From NCBI RefSeq assembly GCF_030123065.1, contig NZ_CP126093.1:1740001-1804000 (forward strand): a DNA stretch of 64,000 nt, written 5' to 3'. The notes under the pieces were generated by a model. That model was not told the origin of the DNA, made no database searches, and was given only the letters and a program-made list of their open reading frames with translations. Source of the stretch: Neobacillus sp. DY30 (GTDB lineage: Bacteria; Bacillota; Bacilli; Bacillales; Cytobacillaceae). A program made the position numbers and the translations under genes. Within the stretch, counting starts at the first letter, position 1. Each line of letters opens with the position of its first letter. This document shows positions 8,125-17,660 of the stretch, in pieces.

Positions 8125-9759
8125 ATGGAGATTTTAAATCTCTCATTGTCAGCAACGAATCGATTTGCTTCAAATTATTTAGAGCAATCCTCTGAAATTA
8201 TGCCTTTTTTCCATTATCGGTTTAATGACTTTGCCGAAGATCGGAAAAGGTTAGACGAATTAAGCAATCGAGACTTTCCTCGGGAAAAAGTAGCTGGTCA
8301 CATAGAGAAATTTATGGAACGTTTTCCAACATCAGAAGCAGTGAAAAATTCACTTGCAAAACTAAAACAATTAAATAGTGTAGTTGTTATTGGTGGTCAA
8401 CAAGCAGGTATCCTAACAGGACCTCTTTATTCGATACATAAAATAATCTCAATTATTAAATTAGCGGAGGAAAAAGAGAGGCAGCTTGGTGTTCCAGTCA
8501 TACCTATATTTTGGATAGCTGGGGAAGATCATGATTTTCATGAGGTAAATCATGTCTTTATGCCTGTAGAGCATCAAGTTGACAAATGGGCTTACCCTGA
8601 AAAAGTTAAACAAAAGGTCATGGTCTCTGATATCACTCTTAACAAAGACGTTTGCCGAGAGTGGGTCATTAATTTAATTGAAAACTTCGGTGAGACCAAT
8701 CATACAAAGAAGCTAATCAACTTTGCAGAAGAAACATTGCGTAATTCTTCAACGTTTGTAGATTTCTTTGCTAACATTGTAATGGAGCTCTTTAAGGATT
8801 ATGGATTATTAATTGTAGATTCAGGTGACCGTAATTTTCGTCTCTTGCAAACAGAGCAATTTTCTCGACAAATTGAGCAGCACAATGAAATTACCAATTA
8901 CTTACTTGAACAGCAAACTACGATAAGGAAACAGGGGTTTCCTATCACAATCGACTCACATGATAAAGCTGCTAATTTGTTTTATTACAATCCAAAATCA
9001 AATGAGCGAATACTGCTTGAATTTGATTCAGAAAAAAATATTTTTGTGGGGAAAAGTGGGGTGGTTTCCTTTACAAAAGAAGAACTAATTGAAATTGCCT
9101 ATCAGGACCCGGCGAAACTTAGTAATAATGTGGTGACGCGGCCGTTGATGCAAGAATGGCTGTTCCCAACGCTGGCATTTATTGCAGGACCTGGAGAAAT
9201 TTCTTATTGGGCTGAATTGAAGCTCGTTTTTGAGCATTTTAAAATAAAAATGCCTCCAATTGTTCCGAGGTTAAACATTACCTTAGTGGAGAGAGCGGTT
9301 GAAAGTGATATTCATGAGTTAAACTTAGAACTATCCAAGATATTGAGCAGGGGAACGGTGGAGGAAAGAGACCTATACCTCGAGTCGATTAAGGATAAAG
9401 AAGTTTCTGAGCTATTTTCTAACCTCAAATCACTGTTAGAAAAGCAGTATGAATTAATTGAAATGAAAACCAATCAGCTTGATAGAAGTTTGCTTCCGCT
9501 TGTAAAGAAAAATGAAGCTTATATCTTAAAGCAGGTTGGATTTATGGAGACGAAGCTTGAGGATTCTGTAAAGTCTAAGTTTAATGTGACTCTTAGTAAG
9601 TTTAATCGTATTGATTTATCGTTGCGTCCTGATGGATTTCCGCAAGAACGAGTATGGAACATTTTCTATTATTTGAATCAGTATGGAACAAGTTTTATTA
9701 AAGAATTGATGGAACTAGAGTTTGTATTTGATGGAAAGCATAAGGTTATAAAACTTTAA
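8125..9759 (+). CDS. bshC: Bacillithiol cysteine-adding enzyme BshC (YllA)
   Basis: This enzyme adds cysteine to glucosaminyl-malate, the last step of bacillithiol synthesis, the low-molecular-weight thiol of Bacillaceae. Length 544 aa agrees with about 539 in B. subtilis. Visible features are VVIGGQQAGILTGPLY near residue 90 (nucleotide-binding-like HUP fold), PIFWIAGEDHDFHEVNH near 130 (an HxGH-like variant, conserved in BshC) and a C-terminal coiled coil (about 390-470). ATG 8125 follows GAAAGGAAG. Two tandem terminators separate it from mraZ, so it does not read efficiently into the division cluster. Confidence 0.95.
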   Translation: MEILNLSLSATNRFASNYLEQSSEIMPFFHYRFNDFAEDRKRLDELSNRDFPREKVAGHIEKFMERFPTSEAVKNSLAKLKQLNSVVVIGGQQAGILTGPLYSIHKIISIIKLAEEKERQLGVPVIPIFWIAGEDHDFHEVNHVFMPVEHQVDKWAYPEKVKQKVMVSDITLNKDVCREWVINLIENFGETNHTKKLINFAEETLRNSSTFVDFFANIVMELFKDYGLLIVDSGDRNFRLLQTEQFSRQIEQHNEITNYLLEQQTTIRKQGFPITIDSHDKAANLFYYNPKSNERILLEFDSEKNIFVGKSGVVSFTKEELIEIAYQDPAKLSNNVVTRPLMQEWLFPTLAFIAGPGEISYWAELKLVFEHFKIKMPPIVPRLNITLVERAVESDIHELNLELSKILSRGTVEERDLYLESIKDKEVSELFSNLKSLLEKQYELIEMKTNQLDRSLLPLVKKNEAYILKQVGFMETKLEDSVKSKFNVTLSKFNRIDLSLRPDGFPQERVWNIFYYLNQYGTSFIKELMELEFVFDGKHKVIKL

Positions 9760-9760
9760 A

Positions 9761-9827
9761 GGGACTTCACTTATGGTGAAGTTTCTTCTTTTTGAGGAAC
9801 TTCAACGGGCTGAGGTTTCTTTTTTTA
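9761..9827 (+). terminator. Tandem terminators after bshC
   Basis: The first hairpin pairs 9761-9770 with 9776-9785 (core ACTTCAC/GTGAAGT, with G-U pairs) and is followed by a T-rich run. The second pairs 9796-9804 with 9811-9819 and is followed by T8. The two in series insulate mraZ from upstream transcription. Confidence 0.85.
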
Positions 9828-9887
9828 TGGAAATTTATTGCCTAAAAAAGGATTTTGGGAAGCGAGAGAAGAATAATTAAAAAATAG

Positions 9888-9935
9888 GTGGAGGAAAGTG
9901 GGGGATTGTGGTACATTTTATATAGAAAGTGGGGG
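9888..9935 (+). promoter_or_regulatory. MraZ operator: GTGG direct repeats at 10-bp spacing
   Basis: GTGG occurs at 9888, 9898 and 9908, exactly one helical turn apart, and again at 9929. The 10-mer AAAGTGGGGG appears twice (9895 and 9926). MraZ proteins are known to bind TGGG-type direct repeats of this spacing upstream of their own gene. The last copy overlaps the mraZ ribosome site. I cannot place the mraZ -35/-10 boxes with confidence; a TATATA lies at 9919. Confidence 0.75.
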
Positions 9936-9943
9936 TACCGGGT

Positions 9944-10375
9944 ATGTTTATGGGTGAATACCATCATAGCATTGATAATAAGGGCCGGATGATAGTGCCT
10001 TCCAAATTCCGCGAAGAGCTTGGAGAAATGTTTATCATCACACGCGGTTTGGATCAATGTTTGTTTGGTTACCCATTATCAGAGTGGGCGCTTATTGAAG
10101 AAAAATTAAAAGGTCTGCCACTCACAAAAAAAGACGCCCGTGCATTTACCCGATTCTTCTTTTCTGGTGCAACAGAAAGCGAACTTGATAAACAGGGAAG
10201 AATTAATATTCCAGCACCATTACTTCAGTATGCAAAACTAGAAAAAGAATGTGTAGTTTTAGGAGTATCCAATCGAATAGAAATTTGGAGCAAACAGATT
10301 TGGGAAGACTATTTCACAGAATCTGAAGAATCTTTTGCCGAAATTGCAGAAAATATGATTGGTTTTGATATATAA
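9944..10375 (+). CDS. mraZ: Transcriptional regulator MraZ
   Basis: First gene of the division and cell wall cluster, 143 aa, the usual length. It has two AbrB-like SpoVT/MraZ swapped-hairpin repeats: [18 protein letters not shown] near the N-terminus and [15 protein letters not shown] near residue 80. MraZ forms a ring-shaped oligomer and binds direct repeats to control its own operon, and such repeats are present just upstream. Start ATG 9944 follows a GGGGG ribosome site; an earlier in-frame GTG (9929) lies within the operator and is unlikely. Confidence 0.97.
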   Translation: MFMGEYHHSIDNKGRMIVPSKFREELGEMFIITRGLDQCLFGYPLSEWALIEEKLKGLPLTKKDARAFTRFFFSGATESELDKQGRINIPAPLLQYAKLEKECVVLGVSNRIEIWSKQIWEDYFTESEESFAEIAENMIGFDI

Positions 10376-10440
10376 TGGACAAGTTATTCTATTATAACTA
10401 TAACTCATATTTTTTGTTCGATTGGAAAAGGTGATTAATG

Positions 10441-11373
10441 ATGTTTGAACATACAACCGTATTACTAGATGAAGCTGTTAATGGATTAAATATTAAACCT
10501 GACGGCATTTATGTTGATTGTACATTAGGCGGAGCTGGTCACAGTTCGCTGATACTATCGAAACTTACTGAAAACGGAAAATTGTTTGCCTTCGATCAAG
10601 ACGAAGTAGCAATTAAAAATGCAAAAGAAAAATTGTCACTCTATGGTGAGCAGCTAACAATAATCAAAAGTAATTTCTTATATCTTAAGGAAGAACTTGA
10701 AAAGCTGGGGATTGAAAAAGTTGATGGAGTTCTGTATGACCTGGGTGTTTCCTCCCCACAATTAGACACTCCAGAAAGAGGGTTCAGTTATCACCATGAT
10801 GCACCGCTGGACATGAGGATGGACAATGACGCTGATATTTCAGCTTATGATGTGATTAACCATTGGTCTTACGAGGATTTAGTCAGGATCTTTTTTCGCT
10901 ATGGAGAAGAGAAATTCTCTAAGCAAATTGCCCGAAAAATAGAGGCGAAAAGAGAAATTAAGCCAATTGAAACCACCTTTGAGCTGGTTGAACTTATTAA
11001 GGAAGGGATTCCTGCTCCAGCAAGAAGAAAGGGCGGACATCCGGCTAAGAGGATATTTCAAGCAGTGAGAATTGCTGTTAATGATGAATTAGCAGTTTTT
11101 GAAAAGTCTTTGCAAAAAGCAATTGATATCCTTAACCCGGAAGGAAGAATCAGTGTAATAACTTTCCATTCATTAGAAGACAGAATATGTAAAGCCACTT
11201 TTAAAAAGGCAAGTGAAACACCGGATTTACCGCATGGCTTGCCTGTGATTCCTGAAGAATTTAAGCCTATTTTAAAGTTAATTACTAGAAAACCTATTCT
11301 TCCTTCAGAAGAAGAATTAGAACATAATAATCGAGCCCGATCTGCAAAATTGCGGATTGCCGAAAAACTTTAA
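10441..11373 (+). CDS. rsmH: 16S rRNA m4C1402 methyltransferase RsmH (MraW)
   Basis: SAM-dependent N4-methyltransferase of C1402 in 16S rRNA, 310 aa. The SAM-binding motif [11 protein letters not shown] is near residue 23. Family motifs [12 protein letters not shown] (about 99) and DMRMD (about 124) and a C-terminal [10 protein letters not shown] (about 240) are present. Two ATG codons stand side by side (10438 and 10441) after AAGGTGATT; the second has better spacing and gives [11 protein letters not shown]. The gene follows mraZ by 65 nt, presumably in the same operon. Confidence 0.95.
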   Translation: MFEHTTVLLDEAVNGLNIKPDGIYVDCTLGGAGHSSLILSKLTENGKLFAFDQDEVAIKNAKEKLSLYGEQLTIIKSNFLYLKEELEKLGIEKVDGVLYDLGVSSPQLDTPERGFSYHHDAPLDMRMDNDADISAYDVINHWSYEDLVRIFFRYGEEKFSKQIARKIEAKREIKPIETTFELVELIKEGIPAPARRKGGHPAKRIFQAVRIAVNDELAVFEKSLQKAIDILNPEGRISVITFHSLEDRICKATFKKASETPDLPHGLPVIPEEFKPILKLITRKPILPSEEELEHNNRARSAKLRIAEKL

Positions 11374-11409
11374 ACATAAATAAAAAAATAACTATGTGGA
11401 GGGGAAAGA

Positions 11410-11769
11410 ATGAGTAATCTTGCCAGGAAATTTCAGCAACAACAGCATGTAGAACGGACAGTACAGGAACATAGTATTGTAAAAACAAAAAAGCACTGGC
11501 TTACACCTGGAGAGAAAATAATCGGAATCGTATTTACAGGGTTAGTTTGTTTTGGTGCCGTCAATCTCATCTCGAATCAAGCGGAAATTTACCAGGTAAA
11601 CAGGGAAATTCAGGAGATCCAAACCTCCATAAATGAGGTTGAAAAGGTAAACAGTGACTTGCAGGTGCAAGTTAGTGAACTTAGCACCTATGAACGAATT
11701 TGGGAAAAAGCAAAAGAAATGGGACTTGTTCTAAACGAAAATAACGTCAAGGTTGTGCACGAGAAATGA
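11410..11769 (+). CDS. ftsL: Cell division protein FtsL
   Basis: A 119-aa bitopic membrane protein: a cytoplasmic N-terminus of about 35 residues, one membrane helix (about 38-58, IIGIVFTGLVCFGAVNLI) and an extracellular leucine-zipper-like coiled coil (about 60-100). FtsL pairs with DivIC and DivIB in the divisome. ATG follows a GTGGAGGGG site. The stop overlaps pbpB (ATGA), so the two are translationally coupled. Confidence 0.92.
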   Translation: MSNLARKFQQQQHVERTVQEHSIVKTKKHWLTPGEKIIGIVFTGLVCFGAVNLISNQAEIYQVNREIQEIQTSINEVEKVNSDLQVQVSELSTYERIWEKAKEMGLVLNENNVKVVHEK

Positions 11770-13997
11770 ACAAGAAACAGCCATATATGAATGTTGGGGC
11801 AGCCGGTTTGTTTGCGTTATTCGGCCTGCTCTTTTTTATATTGCTTTTTAGATATTTTTCTATTCAAATTACAGGGGAGGTCGGTTCACAGCCTCTAGCA
11901 GCAAAAGCCCAGCAAAAATACAGCAGAACTGGGAATTTAGAGGCGGTCAGAGGTGTCATCTTTGATCAGAAAGGAGAAGTAATTTCTGAGGATACAACCT
12001 CTTATACATTAATTGCCATTCTGGATAAAAAGATGACGACAAACCCTAAAAAGCCAAACCATGTGATGGATCCCGAGAAAACAGCAAGGGAACTAGCAAA
12101 AATTATTAAAATGAAAGAATCGGAGATTTATAAAATTTTAACCAAAGATCAATTTCAGGTTGAATTTGGGAAAGCGGGTAGAGACATATCCCATCAAACA
12201 AAAAAAGAAATTGAAGCCCTTAAGCTGCCGGGAATAACATTTAAACGCGATTCAAAAAGGTTTTATCCGAATGGAATTTTTGCTTCTCACCTTGTTGGTT
12301 ATGCTGACAGAATCGAAGAAAAGGACGGAACCTACAGCTATGTTGGCAAAATGGGGATCGAAAAAACGTTAGACAAAGAGTTAACAGGCAAGGATGGTAA
12401 AATTGATTACGAGAGTGATTTATGGGGGTATCTACTGCCAGACGGAGAACAGAAGGTTTCCCCAGCACAAAATGGAAATGATGTCTATTTAACAATCGAT
12501 AAAAAGATTCAAACCTTTTTGGAAGACGCCATGAACAAAGTAGTAGATGAATATAACCCTAAGAAAATCATTGCTATTGTCGCTGACCCTAAAACAGGAA
12601 ACATCCTAGCCATGGGGCAGAGACCTTCCTTTCATCCGAAAACAAAGGAAGGGATTGATAACAGCTGGCATAATGAAGCAATAGAAACTTCTTTCGAACC
12701 TGGTTCAACGATGAAGATTTTCACACTTGCAGCGGCAATTGAAGAAAATAAATTTGATCCGAATGAATTGTTTCAGTCTGGTTCTTATAAAGTAACATCG
12801 AAAGATAAGCCGATACATGATCATAAAAGGTCCGGCTGGGGAACCATTTCCTACCTAGAGGGAGTTCAGCGCTCTTCGAATGTTGCGTTTGCAAAACTGG
12901 CAAATGAAAAATTAGGCTTTGATAAGTTCCGGGAATATTTAACTAAATTTGGTTTTGATAGCCCAACTGGGATTGATTTGCCTGCGGAAACCACAGGGAA
13001 AATCCAATATAATTGGCCGGTTGAAAAAGCAACCACTGCATATGGACAGGGGACTGCTATTACACCCATTCAGCAAATTCAAGCGATGACTGCAATTGCT
13101 AATAATGGAAAAATGATGAAGCCGCAAGTAATTGATAAAATTGTCAACCATGACACTGGTGAGGTAATTAGAGATGTGACACCTGAGGTTGTTTCGACGC
13201 CAATCTCCGCTGAAACCGCAAAGGAAGTACGTGATATTCTCGAGACGGTTGTGACAAATAAAGAAACGGGTACGGGGACTCGTTATCAGATTGATGGCTA
13301 TAGTGTTGCTGGGAAAACAGGAACTGCAAGTATTCCTGATCCAAAGGGCGGCTACTTAGATGGGCAGGAAGATTATATTTTTTCATTCTTAGGTATGGCG
13401 CCAAAAGATAATCCGAAGTTAATTGTATATGTTGCTGTTCAACAGCCTGAGATTGATCACTATTCCCTGGGGTCAATACCAGTTTCTTTAGTCTTTAATC
13501 CTGTAATGAAAAATAGTCTACAGTATTTAAATATACAGCCTTCCCAGCAAGAAAAAGCGTCAACTACGAAATTAGCCGATTTAAAAGGTGAAGATGTGTC
13601 GAAAACAGTTAAACAACTTGAGGAAGCAGGTTTAGAAGTTGTTGTTTTAGGAAAAGGGGAGAAAATCACAAGGCAGCTTCCTGCAGCGGGTACAAACGTC
13701 CTTAAAGGTGAGAAAATAATTATCCAAAGTGATGGTAAATTGGCGGCGCCAAACATGACAGGATGGTCACTCAGAGACGTAATGAAGGTTGCCAAGGTAT
13801 CGGGTATGAAGCTAAATTCTACAGGCAGCGGTTACGTTGTTAAGCAAAATATTAAAGAAGGGGCTGCGTTACGAAAGGGAGATTTCCTAATCGTAGATTT
13901 AAGATCGACAGAAGAAAAGCTAGAAATAGAAGCAAAGGAAGCCGGGGAAAACACCGAGGTATCTGAGGGAGGATTAGAGGATCTCCCAAAGGAATAA
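11766..13997 (+). CDS. pbpB: Penicillin-binding protein 2B, septal transpeptidase
   Basis: Class B PBP of 743 aa that cross-links septal peptidoglycan. It has an N-terminal membrane anchor (about residues 11-32), a dimerization domain, and a transpeptidase domain with the nucleophile Ser314 in EPGSTMKIF, an SSN motif (about 372) and KTG (about 517). Two PASTA domains (about 600-720) and an acidic tail end the protein. B. subtilis Pbp2B, with Ser309, has the same layout. It overlaps ftsL and is followed by spoVD, its sporulation paralogue. The reading frame is intact. Confidence 0.97.
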   Translation: MNKKQPYMNVGAAGLFALFGLLFFILLFRYFSIQITGEVGSQPLAAKAQQKYSRTGNLEAVRGVIFDQKGEVISEDTTSYTLIAILDKKMTTNPKKPNHVMDPEKTARELAKIIKMKESEIYKILTKDQFQVEFGKAGRDISHQTKKEIEALKLPGITFKRDSKRFYPNGIFASHLVGYADRIEEKDGTYSYVGKMGIEKTLDKELTGKDGKIDYESDLWGYLLPDGEQKVSPAQNGNDVYLTIDKKIQTFLEDAMNKVVDEYNPKKIIAIVADPKTGNILAMGQRPSFHPKTKEGIDNSWHNEAIETSFEPGSTMKIFTLAAAIEENKFDPNELFQSGSYKVTSKDKPIHDHKRSGWGTISYLEGVQRSSNVAFAKLANEKLGFDKFREYLTKFGFDSPTGIDLPAETTGKIQYNWPVEKATTAYGQGTAITPIQQIQAMTAIANNGKMMKPQVIDKIVNHDTGEVIRDVTPEVVSTPISAETAKEVRDILETVVTNKETGTGTRYQIDGYSVAGKTGTASIPDPKGGYLDGQEDYIFSFLGMAPKDNPKLIVYVAVQQPEIDHYSLGSIPVSLVFNPVMKNSLQYLNIQPSQQEKASTTKLADLKGEDVSKTVKQLEEAGLEVVVLGKGEKITRQLPAAGTNVLKGEKIIIQSDGKLAAPNMTGWSLRDVMKVAKVSGMKLNSTGSGYVVKQNIKEGAALRKGDFLIVDLRSTEEKLEIEAKEAGENTEVSEGGLEDLPKE

Positions 13998-14022
13998 TAG
14001 TTTAGAACAGTAACCGCAGACG

Positions 14023-14051
14023 TTCTATTCGATATAGTACAAGCATATAAA
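14023..14051 (+). promoter_or_regulatory. Candidate SigE promoter of spoVD
   Basis: TTCTATT (14023-14029), a 14-nt spacer and CATATAAA (14044-14051) match the SigE consensus at 5 of 7 and 6 of 8 positions. SigE control of spoVD is known in B. subtilis. The start would fall near 14058, inside the left arm of the hairpin described next. Confidence 0.45.
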
Positions 14052-14082
14052 TGAACGAGTAGGATAAAGGAGGCTCGTTCAT
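14051..14082 (+). promoter_or_regulatory. Hairpin with the spoVD ribosome site in its loop
   Basis: ATGAACGAG (14051-14059) and CTCGTTCAT (14074-14082) are a perfect 9-bp inverted repeat. The 14-nt loop between them carries the AAAGGAGG ribosome site, and the spoVD ATG lies 3 nt past the stem. The linear distance from ribosome site to ATG is unusually long (12 nt). Confidence 0.6.
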
Positions 14083-14085
14083 TTT

Positions 14086-16005
14086 ATGCGTGTTTCAAAT
14101 GTAACTGTCCGTAAAAGGTTAATGATTGCAATGTTCGTAGGAATTCTAATCTTTTTAATCATTGATGTCCGACTTGGTTATGTGCAGTTTGTTTTAGGTG
14201 ATAAATTGACCAGTCAGGCAAAGGGGTCATGGAGCAGAAATATTCCCTTTGAACCAGAGCGCGGCGAGATTATCGATCGTAATGGTGTGCCATTAGCCAC
14301 AAATATTAGTGCTCCAACTGTTTATGTGGTACCAAGACAGGTTAAGGACCCGGCAACTACATCTGAAAAATTGGCAGCAGTATTAAATATTCCTAAAGAA
14401 AATGCTTACCGGCAGATTACTCAAGGCGAATCTATTGTGAGAATTAAAGAAGGAAGAAAAATTTCTCATGAAAAAGCGAAGGAAATCAGGGCATTGGGTC
14501 TTGAAGGAGTATATATAGGAGAAGATTCGAAAAGGCACTATCCGTTTGGAAGCTACCTTTCTCATGTACTAGGATTTTCTGGGGTGGACAACCAGGGATT
14601 AATGGGATTAGAGCTATATTACGACAAAGAGCTAAGTGGTGAAAGAGGCTCTGTTAAGTTTTATGCAAATGCTAAAGGAGAAAGAATGAATGATATGGCT
14701 GACGATTATGAGCAGCCAGTGGATGGACTTGATTTAAAGCTTACCATTGATACAAAAATACAAACGATTATTGAGAGGGAGCTTGATATTGCCGAGGCCA
14801 CCTATAATCCCGATGGAATCATCGCAATTGCGATGGACCCGAATAATGGAAAAATTTTAGGAATGTCTAGTCGCCCAACCTTTGATCCAGCTGAATTTCG
14901 TAACGTTCCACAAGAGGTATACAACAGAAACCTGCCTGTATGGTCAAGTTATGAGCCAGGGTCAACCTTTAAAATTATCACTCTTGCTGCAGCTTTAGAG
15001 GAAGGGAAAGTTAATTTAGAAAAGGAACATTTTCATGACTCAGGTTCCGTAGAAGTTGCCGGGGCACGACTTAAATGCTGGAAAAGAGGAGGGCATGGCA
15101 GTCAATCCTTCCTTGAGGTTGTACAAAATTCATGTAACCCTGGTTTTGTAGAGTTGGGGCAGAGGTTAGGTAAAGATACTTTGTTTAAATATATAAAGAA
15201 TTTTGGTTTTGGACAGAAGACAGGGATAGATCTAGCTGGTGAAGGCTCAGGGATTTTGTTTAATTTAGATCGAGTTGGTCCAGTTGAATTAGCCACTACA
15301 GCTTTTGGTCAGGGGGTATCGGTGACTCCAATCCAACAGGTTGCAGCAGTGGCAGCAGCCGTAAACGGGGGAACTCTCTATAAGCCCTATATCGCTCAAG
15401 AGTTAATAGATCCTGTTACGAAGGAAGTAGTGATGAGAAATACTCCTGTTGCGAAAAGAAAAGTAATTTCTGAAGAAACCTCTAAAGAAATCCGTCATGC
15501 GCTTGAGACAGTAGTCGCTCAAGGGTCTGGGTTCAGGGCATTTGTTGATTCTTATCGAATTGGCGGTAAAACAGGAACAGCTCAAAAAGCGCAAAACGGA
15601 AGATATTTAGAAAATAACTTTATCGTATCCTTTATGGGGTTTGCCCCAGCAGATGATCCACAAATCATTGTATATGTCGCTGTTGATAATCCGAAAGGCG
15701 GACTTATTTTCGGTGGAACCGTAGCTGCCCCAATTGTCGGAAGTATTATGAAAGATGGACTCATGGCATTGGGGGTTGAACCTCGTAAAGATCAAATTGA
15801 AAAAGAAATCAAATGGCCTGATAGGCCATTGATTACGCTTCCTGACCTAACGGGTTTAACCAAGTTAGAAATCACAGAACAACTGTTGGATCTTAAAATT
15901 GATGCAAGTGGTGAAGGTGATATAGTAGTAAGACAGTCACCTGAAGCAGGTTCAAAAGTCAAAGAAGGGTCAACTATTCGACTTTATTTTGATAAGGATG
16001 AATAA
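14086..16005 (+). CDS. spoVD: Sporulation-specific class B PBP SpoVD
   Basis: Transpeptidase needed for spore cortex peptidoglycan, partner of SpoVE. It is 639 aa with a membrane anchor (about residues 11-31), a dimerization domain, nucleophile Ser293 in YEPGSTFKI (B. subtilis Ser294), an SCN motif (about 349) and KTGTAQ (about 495). One C-terminal PASTA domain (about 581-639) is present, against two in pbpB. Start ATG 14086 is the only plausible in-frame start although the ribosome site is distant; see the hairpin entry. The gene is likely expressed from its own SigE promoter and possibly by read-through from pbpB. Confidence 0.95.
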   Translation: MRVSNVTVRKRLMIAMFVGILIFLIIDVRLGYVQFVLGDKLTSQAKGSWSRNIPFEPERGEIIDRNGVPLATNISAPTVYVVPRQVKDPATTSEKLAAVLNIPKENAYRQITQGESIVRIKEGRKISHEKAKEIRALGLEGVYIGEDSKRHYPFGSYLSHVLGFSGVDNQGLMGLELYYDKELSGERGSVKFYANAKGERMNDMADDYEQPVDGLDLKLTIDTKIQTIIERELDIAEATYNPDGIIAIAMDPNNGKILGMSSRPTFDPAEFRNVPQEVYNRNLPVWSSYEPGSTFKIITLAAALEEGKVNLEKEHFHDSGSVEVAGARLKCWKRGGHGSQSFLEVVQNSCNPGFVELGQRLGKDTLFKYIKNFGFGQKTGIDLAGEGSGILFNLDRVGPVELATTAFGQGVSVTPIQQVAAVAAAVNGGTLYKPYIAQELIDPVTKEVVMRNTPVAKRKVISEETSKEIRHALETVVAQGSGFRAFVDSYRIGGKTGTAQKAQNGRYLENNFIVSFMGFAPADDPQIIVYVAVDNPKGGLIFGGTVAAPIVGSIMKDGLMALGVEPRKDQIEKEIKWPDRPLITLPDLTGLTKLEITEQLLDLKIDASGEGDIVVRQSPEAGSKVKEGSTIRLYFDKDE

Positions 16006-16025
16006 ATAGTTACAAACATTAAAGT

Positions 16026-16059
16026 CAGGCGGCCGGAATGATTTCCGCCGCCTGTTCTT
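16026..16059 (+). terminator. Terminator after spoVD
   Basis: A GC-rich stem pairs 16026-16038 with 16043-16054 (12 pairs, one bulged C at 16034) with a TGAT loop, followed by TTCTTTT. The 190-nt gap from spoVD to murE otherwise shows no clear promoter. Confidence 0.8.
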
Positions 16060-16197
16060 TTGAAAAAAATAAAATTTGAATCTTAATGATAAATAGCATT
16101 CTATTGTGTTTTGCTGTAAAATAAGGTGAATCTTTTATAAGATTAAACTTTTGTGAAAAAATGGTAATTTTCTAACGGCAAGAGAGGATTTGAGTAT

Positions 16198-17658
16198 ATG
16201 AAACTACATGCCTTACTTCAACATTTGCACCTTCTTGTTCCTTATCAAGGAACAAATCCAGAAATCACTTCGATTGAGAACGACAATCGAAAGGTGCAAG
16301 CGGGAAGTTTATTTATTTGTATCAAAGGGTATACGGTTGATGGTCATGATTTCGCAGAATCAGCAGTGAAAAATGGGGCAGTTGCTGTACTGGCTGAGCG
16401 TGCACTCCCACTATCAGTACCGGTAATAATTGTTAACGATACAACGCGGGCAATGGCAGTATTGGCTGATGCTTTTTATGAACATCCAACAAAAAAACTA
16501 CACCTAATAGGTATAACAGGGACAAATGGTAAGACAACCACTAGCCATTTAATTGAAAAAATATTTTCTGATGTAAATCACTGCACGGGTTTAATTGGAA
16601 CCATGTATACAAAAATTGGTAACCAGAAGTTTGAGACTAAAAATACAACACCTGAAAGTCTTGTCCTTCAAAAAGGTTTTCAACAAATGCTTAATGCAGG
16701 CGTTGATACAGCAATTATGGAGGTTTCATCGCATGCCTTACATATGGGAAGAGTCCATGGCTGTGACTACGATATAGCGGTATTTACAAACCTTACCCAA
16801 GATCATTTAGATTATCATAAAACTATGGAAGATTATATGCAGGCTAAGAGTTTATTATTTTCACAGCTTGGAAACACATTCGACGTTAATAAACCGAAAT
16901 TTGCAATCTTAAATGCAGATGATCCTGCTTCAGATATGTATCGTAAATCAACAGCGGCAATTGTTTATACGTACGGAATTGATAATAATGCGGATTTCCA
17001 AGCAAGAAATATCCATATGACTTCTGCTGGGACTTCTTTTGAAATACTAATAAAAGAGAAGAGTTATTCCATTAACATACAATTAATTGGTAAGTTTAGT
17101 GTTTATAATGTTTTGGCTAGTATTGCAACTGCGTTTGTTTCAGGAATCCCGATGGAAAAAATTATCGAGTCAATTGAGAGTGTTAAAGGAGTAGACGGTA
17201 GATTTGAGTTAGTTAATGCAGGACAAAACTTCACCGTTATCGTAGATTATGCTCATACACCCGATAGTTTAGAAAATGTACTGAAAACAATACGCAGTTT
17301 TGCAGATAAGAAGATTTTTGTAATAGTGGGCTGTGGTGGAGACAGGGATAAAACGAAGAGACCATTAATGGCAGAGATTGCATGCCGATATGCTACAAAC
17401 CCAATATTTACTTCAGATAACCCAAGGAGTGAGGATCCTTTAGCCATATTAAAAGATATGGAAGAAGGTGTCATAGGAGAAAATTACATCACAATTCCTG
17501 ATAGAAAAGAAGCTATTGTAACGGCAATTAACCAAGCTTCTTCTGGTGATGTGATTTTAATTGCTGGTAAAGGTCACGAAACATACCAGATTATTGGCAG
17601 TAATGTTTATGATTTTGATGACCGGCTTGTTGCTCGGGAGGCTATCGAGGGGAGATAG
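16198..17658 (+). CDS. murE: UDP-MurNAc-L-Ala-D-Glu:meso-DAP ligase MurE
   Basis: ATP-dependent ligase adding meso-diaminopimelate to the peptidoglycan precursor, 486 aa. The N-terminal UDP-binding domain ([16 protein letters not shown], about residues 39-54) is followed by the ATP loop [11 protein letters not shown] (about 106-116) and by the C-terminal substrate domain with DNPR at about 407-410. DNPR is the meso-DAP-selective signature, so this organism has DAP-type peptidoglycan. ATG 16198 follows AGAGAGGATTTGAGT. The end of the gene carries the ribosome site of the next small gene, 2 nt away. Confidence 0.97.
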   Translation: MKLHALLQHLHLLVPYQGTNPEITSIENDNRKVQAGSLFICIKGYTVDGHDFAESAVKNGAVAVLAERALPLSVPVIIVNDTTRAMAVLADAFYEHPTKKLHLIGITGTNGKTTTSHLIEKIFSDVNHCTGLIGTMYTKIGNQKFETKNTTPESLVLQKGFQQMLNAGVDTAIMEVSSHALHMGRVHGCDYDIAVFTNLTQDHLDYHKTMEDYMQAKSLLFSQLGNTFDVNKPKFAILNADDPASDMYRKSTAAIVYTYGIDNNADFQARNIHMTSAGTSFEILIKEKSYSINIQLIGKFSVYNVLASIATAFVSGIPMEKIIESIESVKGVDGRFELVNAGQNFTVIVDYAHTPDSLENVLKTIRSFADKKIFVIVGCGGDRDKTKRPLMAEIACRYATNPIFTSDNPRSEDPLAILKDMEEGVIGENYITIPDRKEAIVTAINQASSGDVILIAGKGHETYQIIGSNVYDFDDRLVAREAIEGR

Positions 17659-17660
17659 AA

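Noticed and set aside
13168..13795. Minus-strand open frames inside pbpB
   Set aside because: They are antisense to conserved PBP coding sequence and show no family resemblance or start signals.
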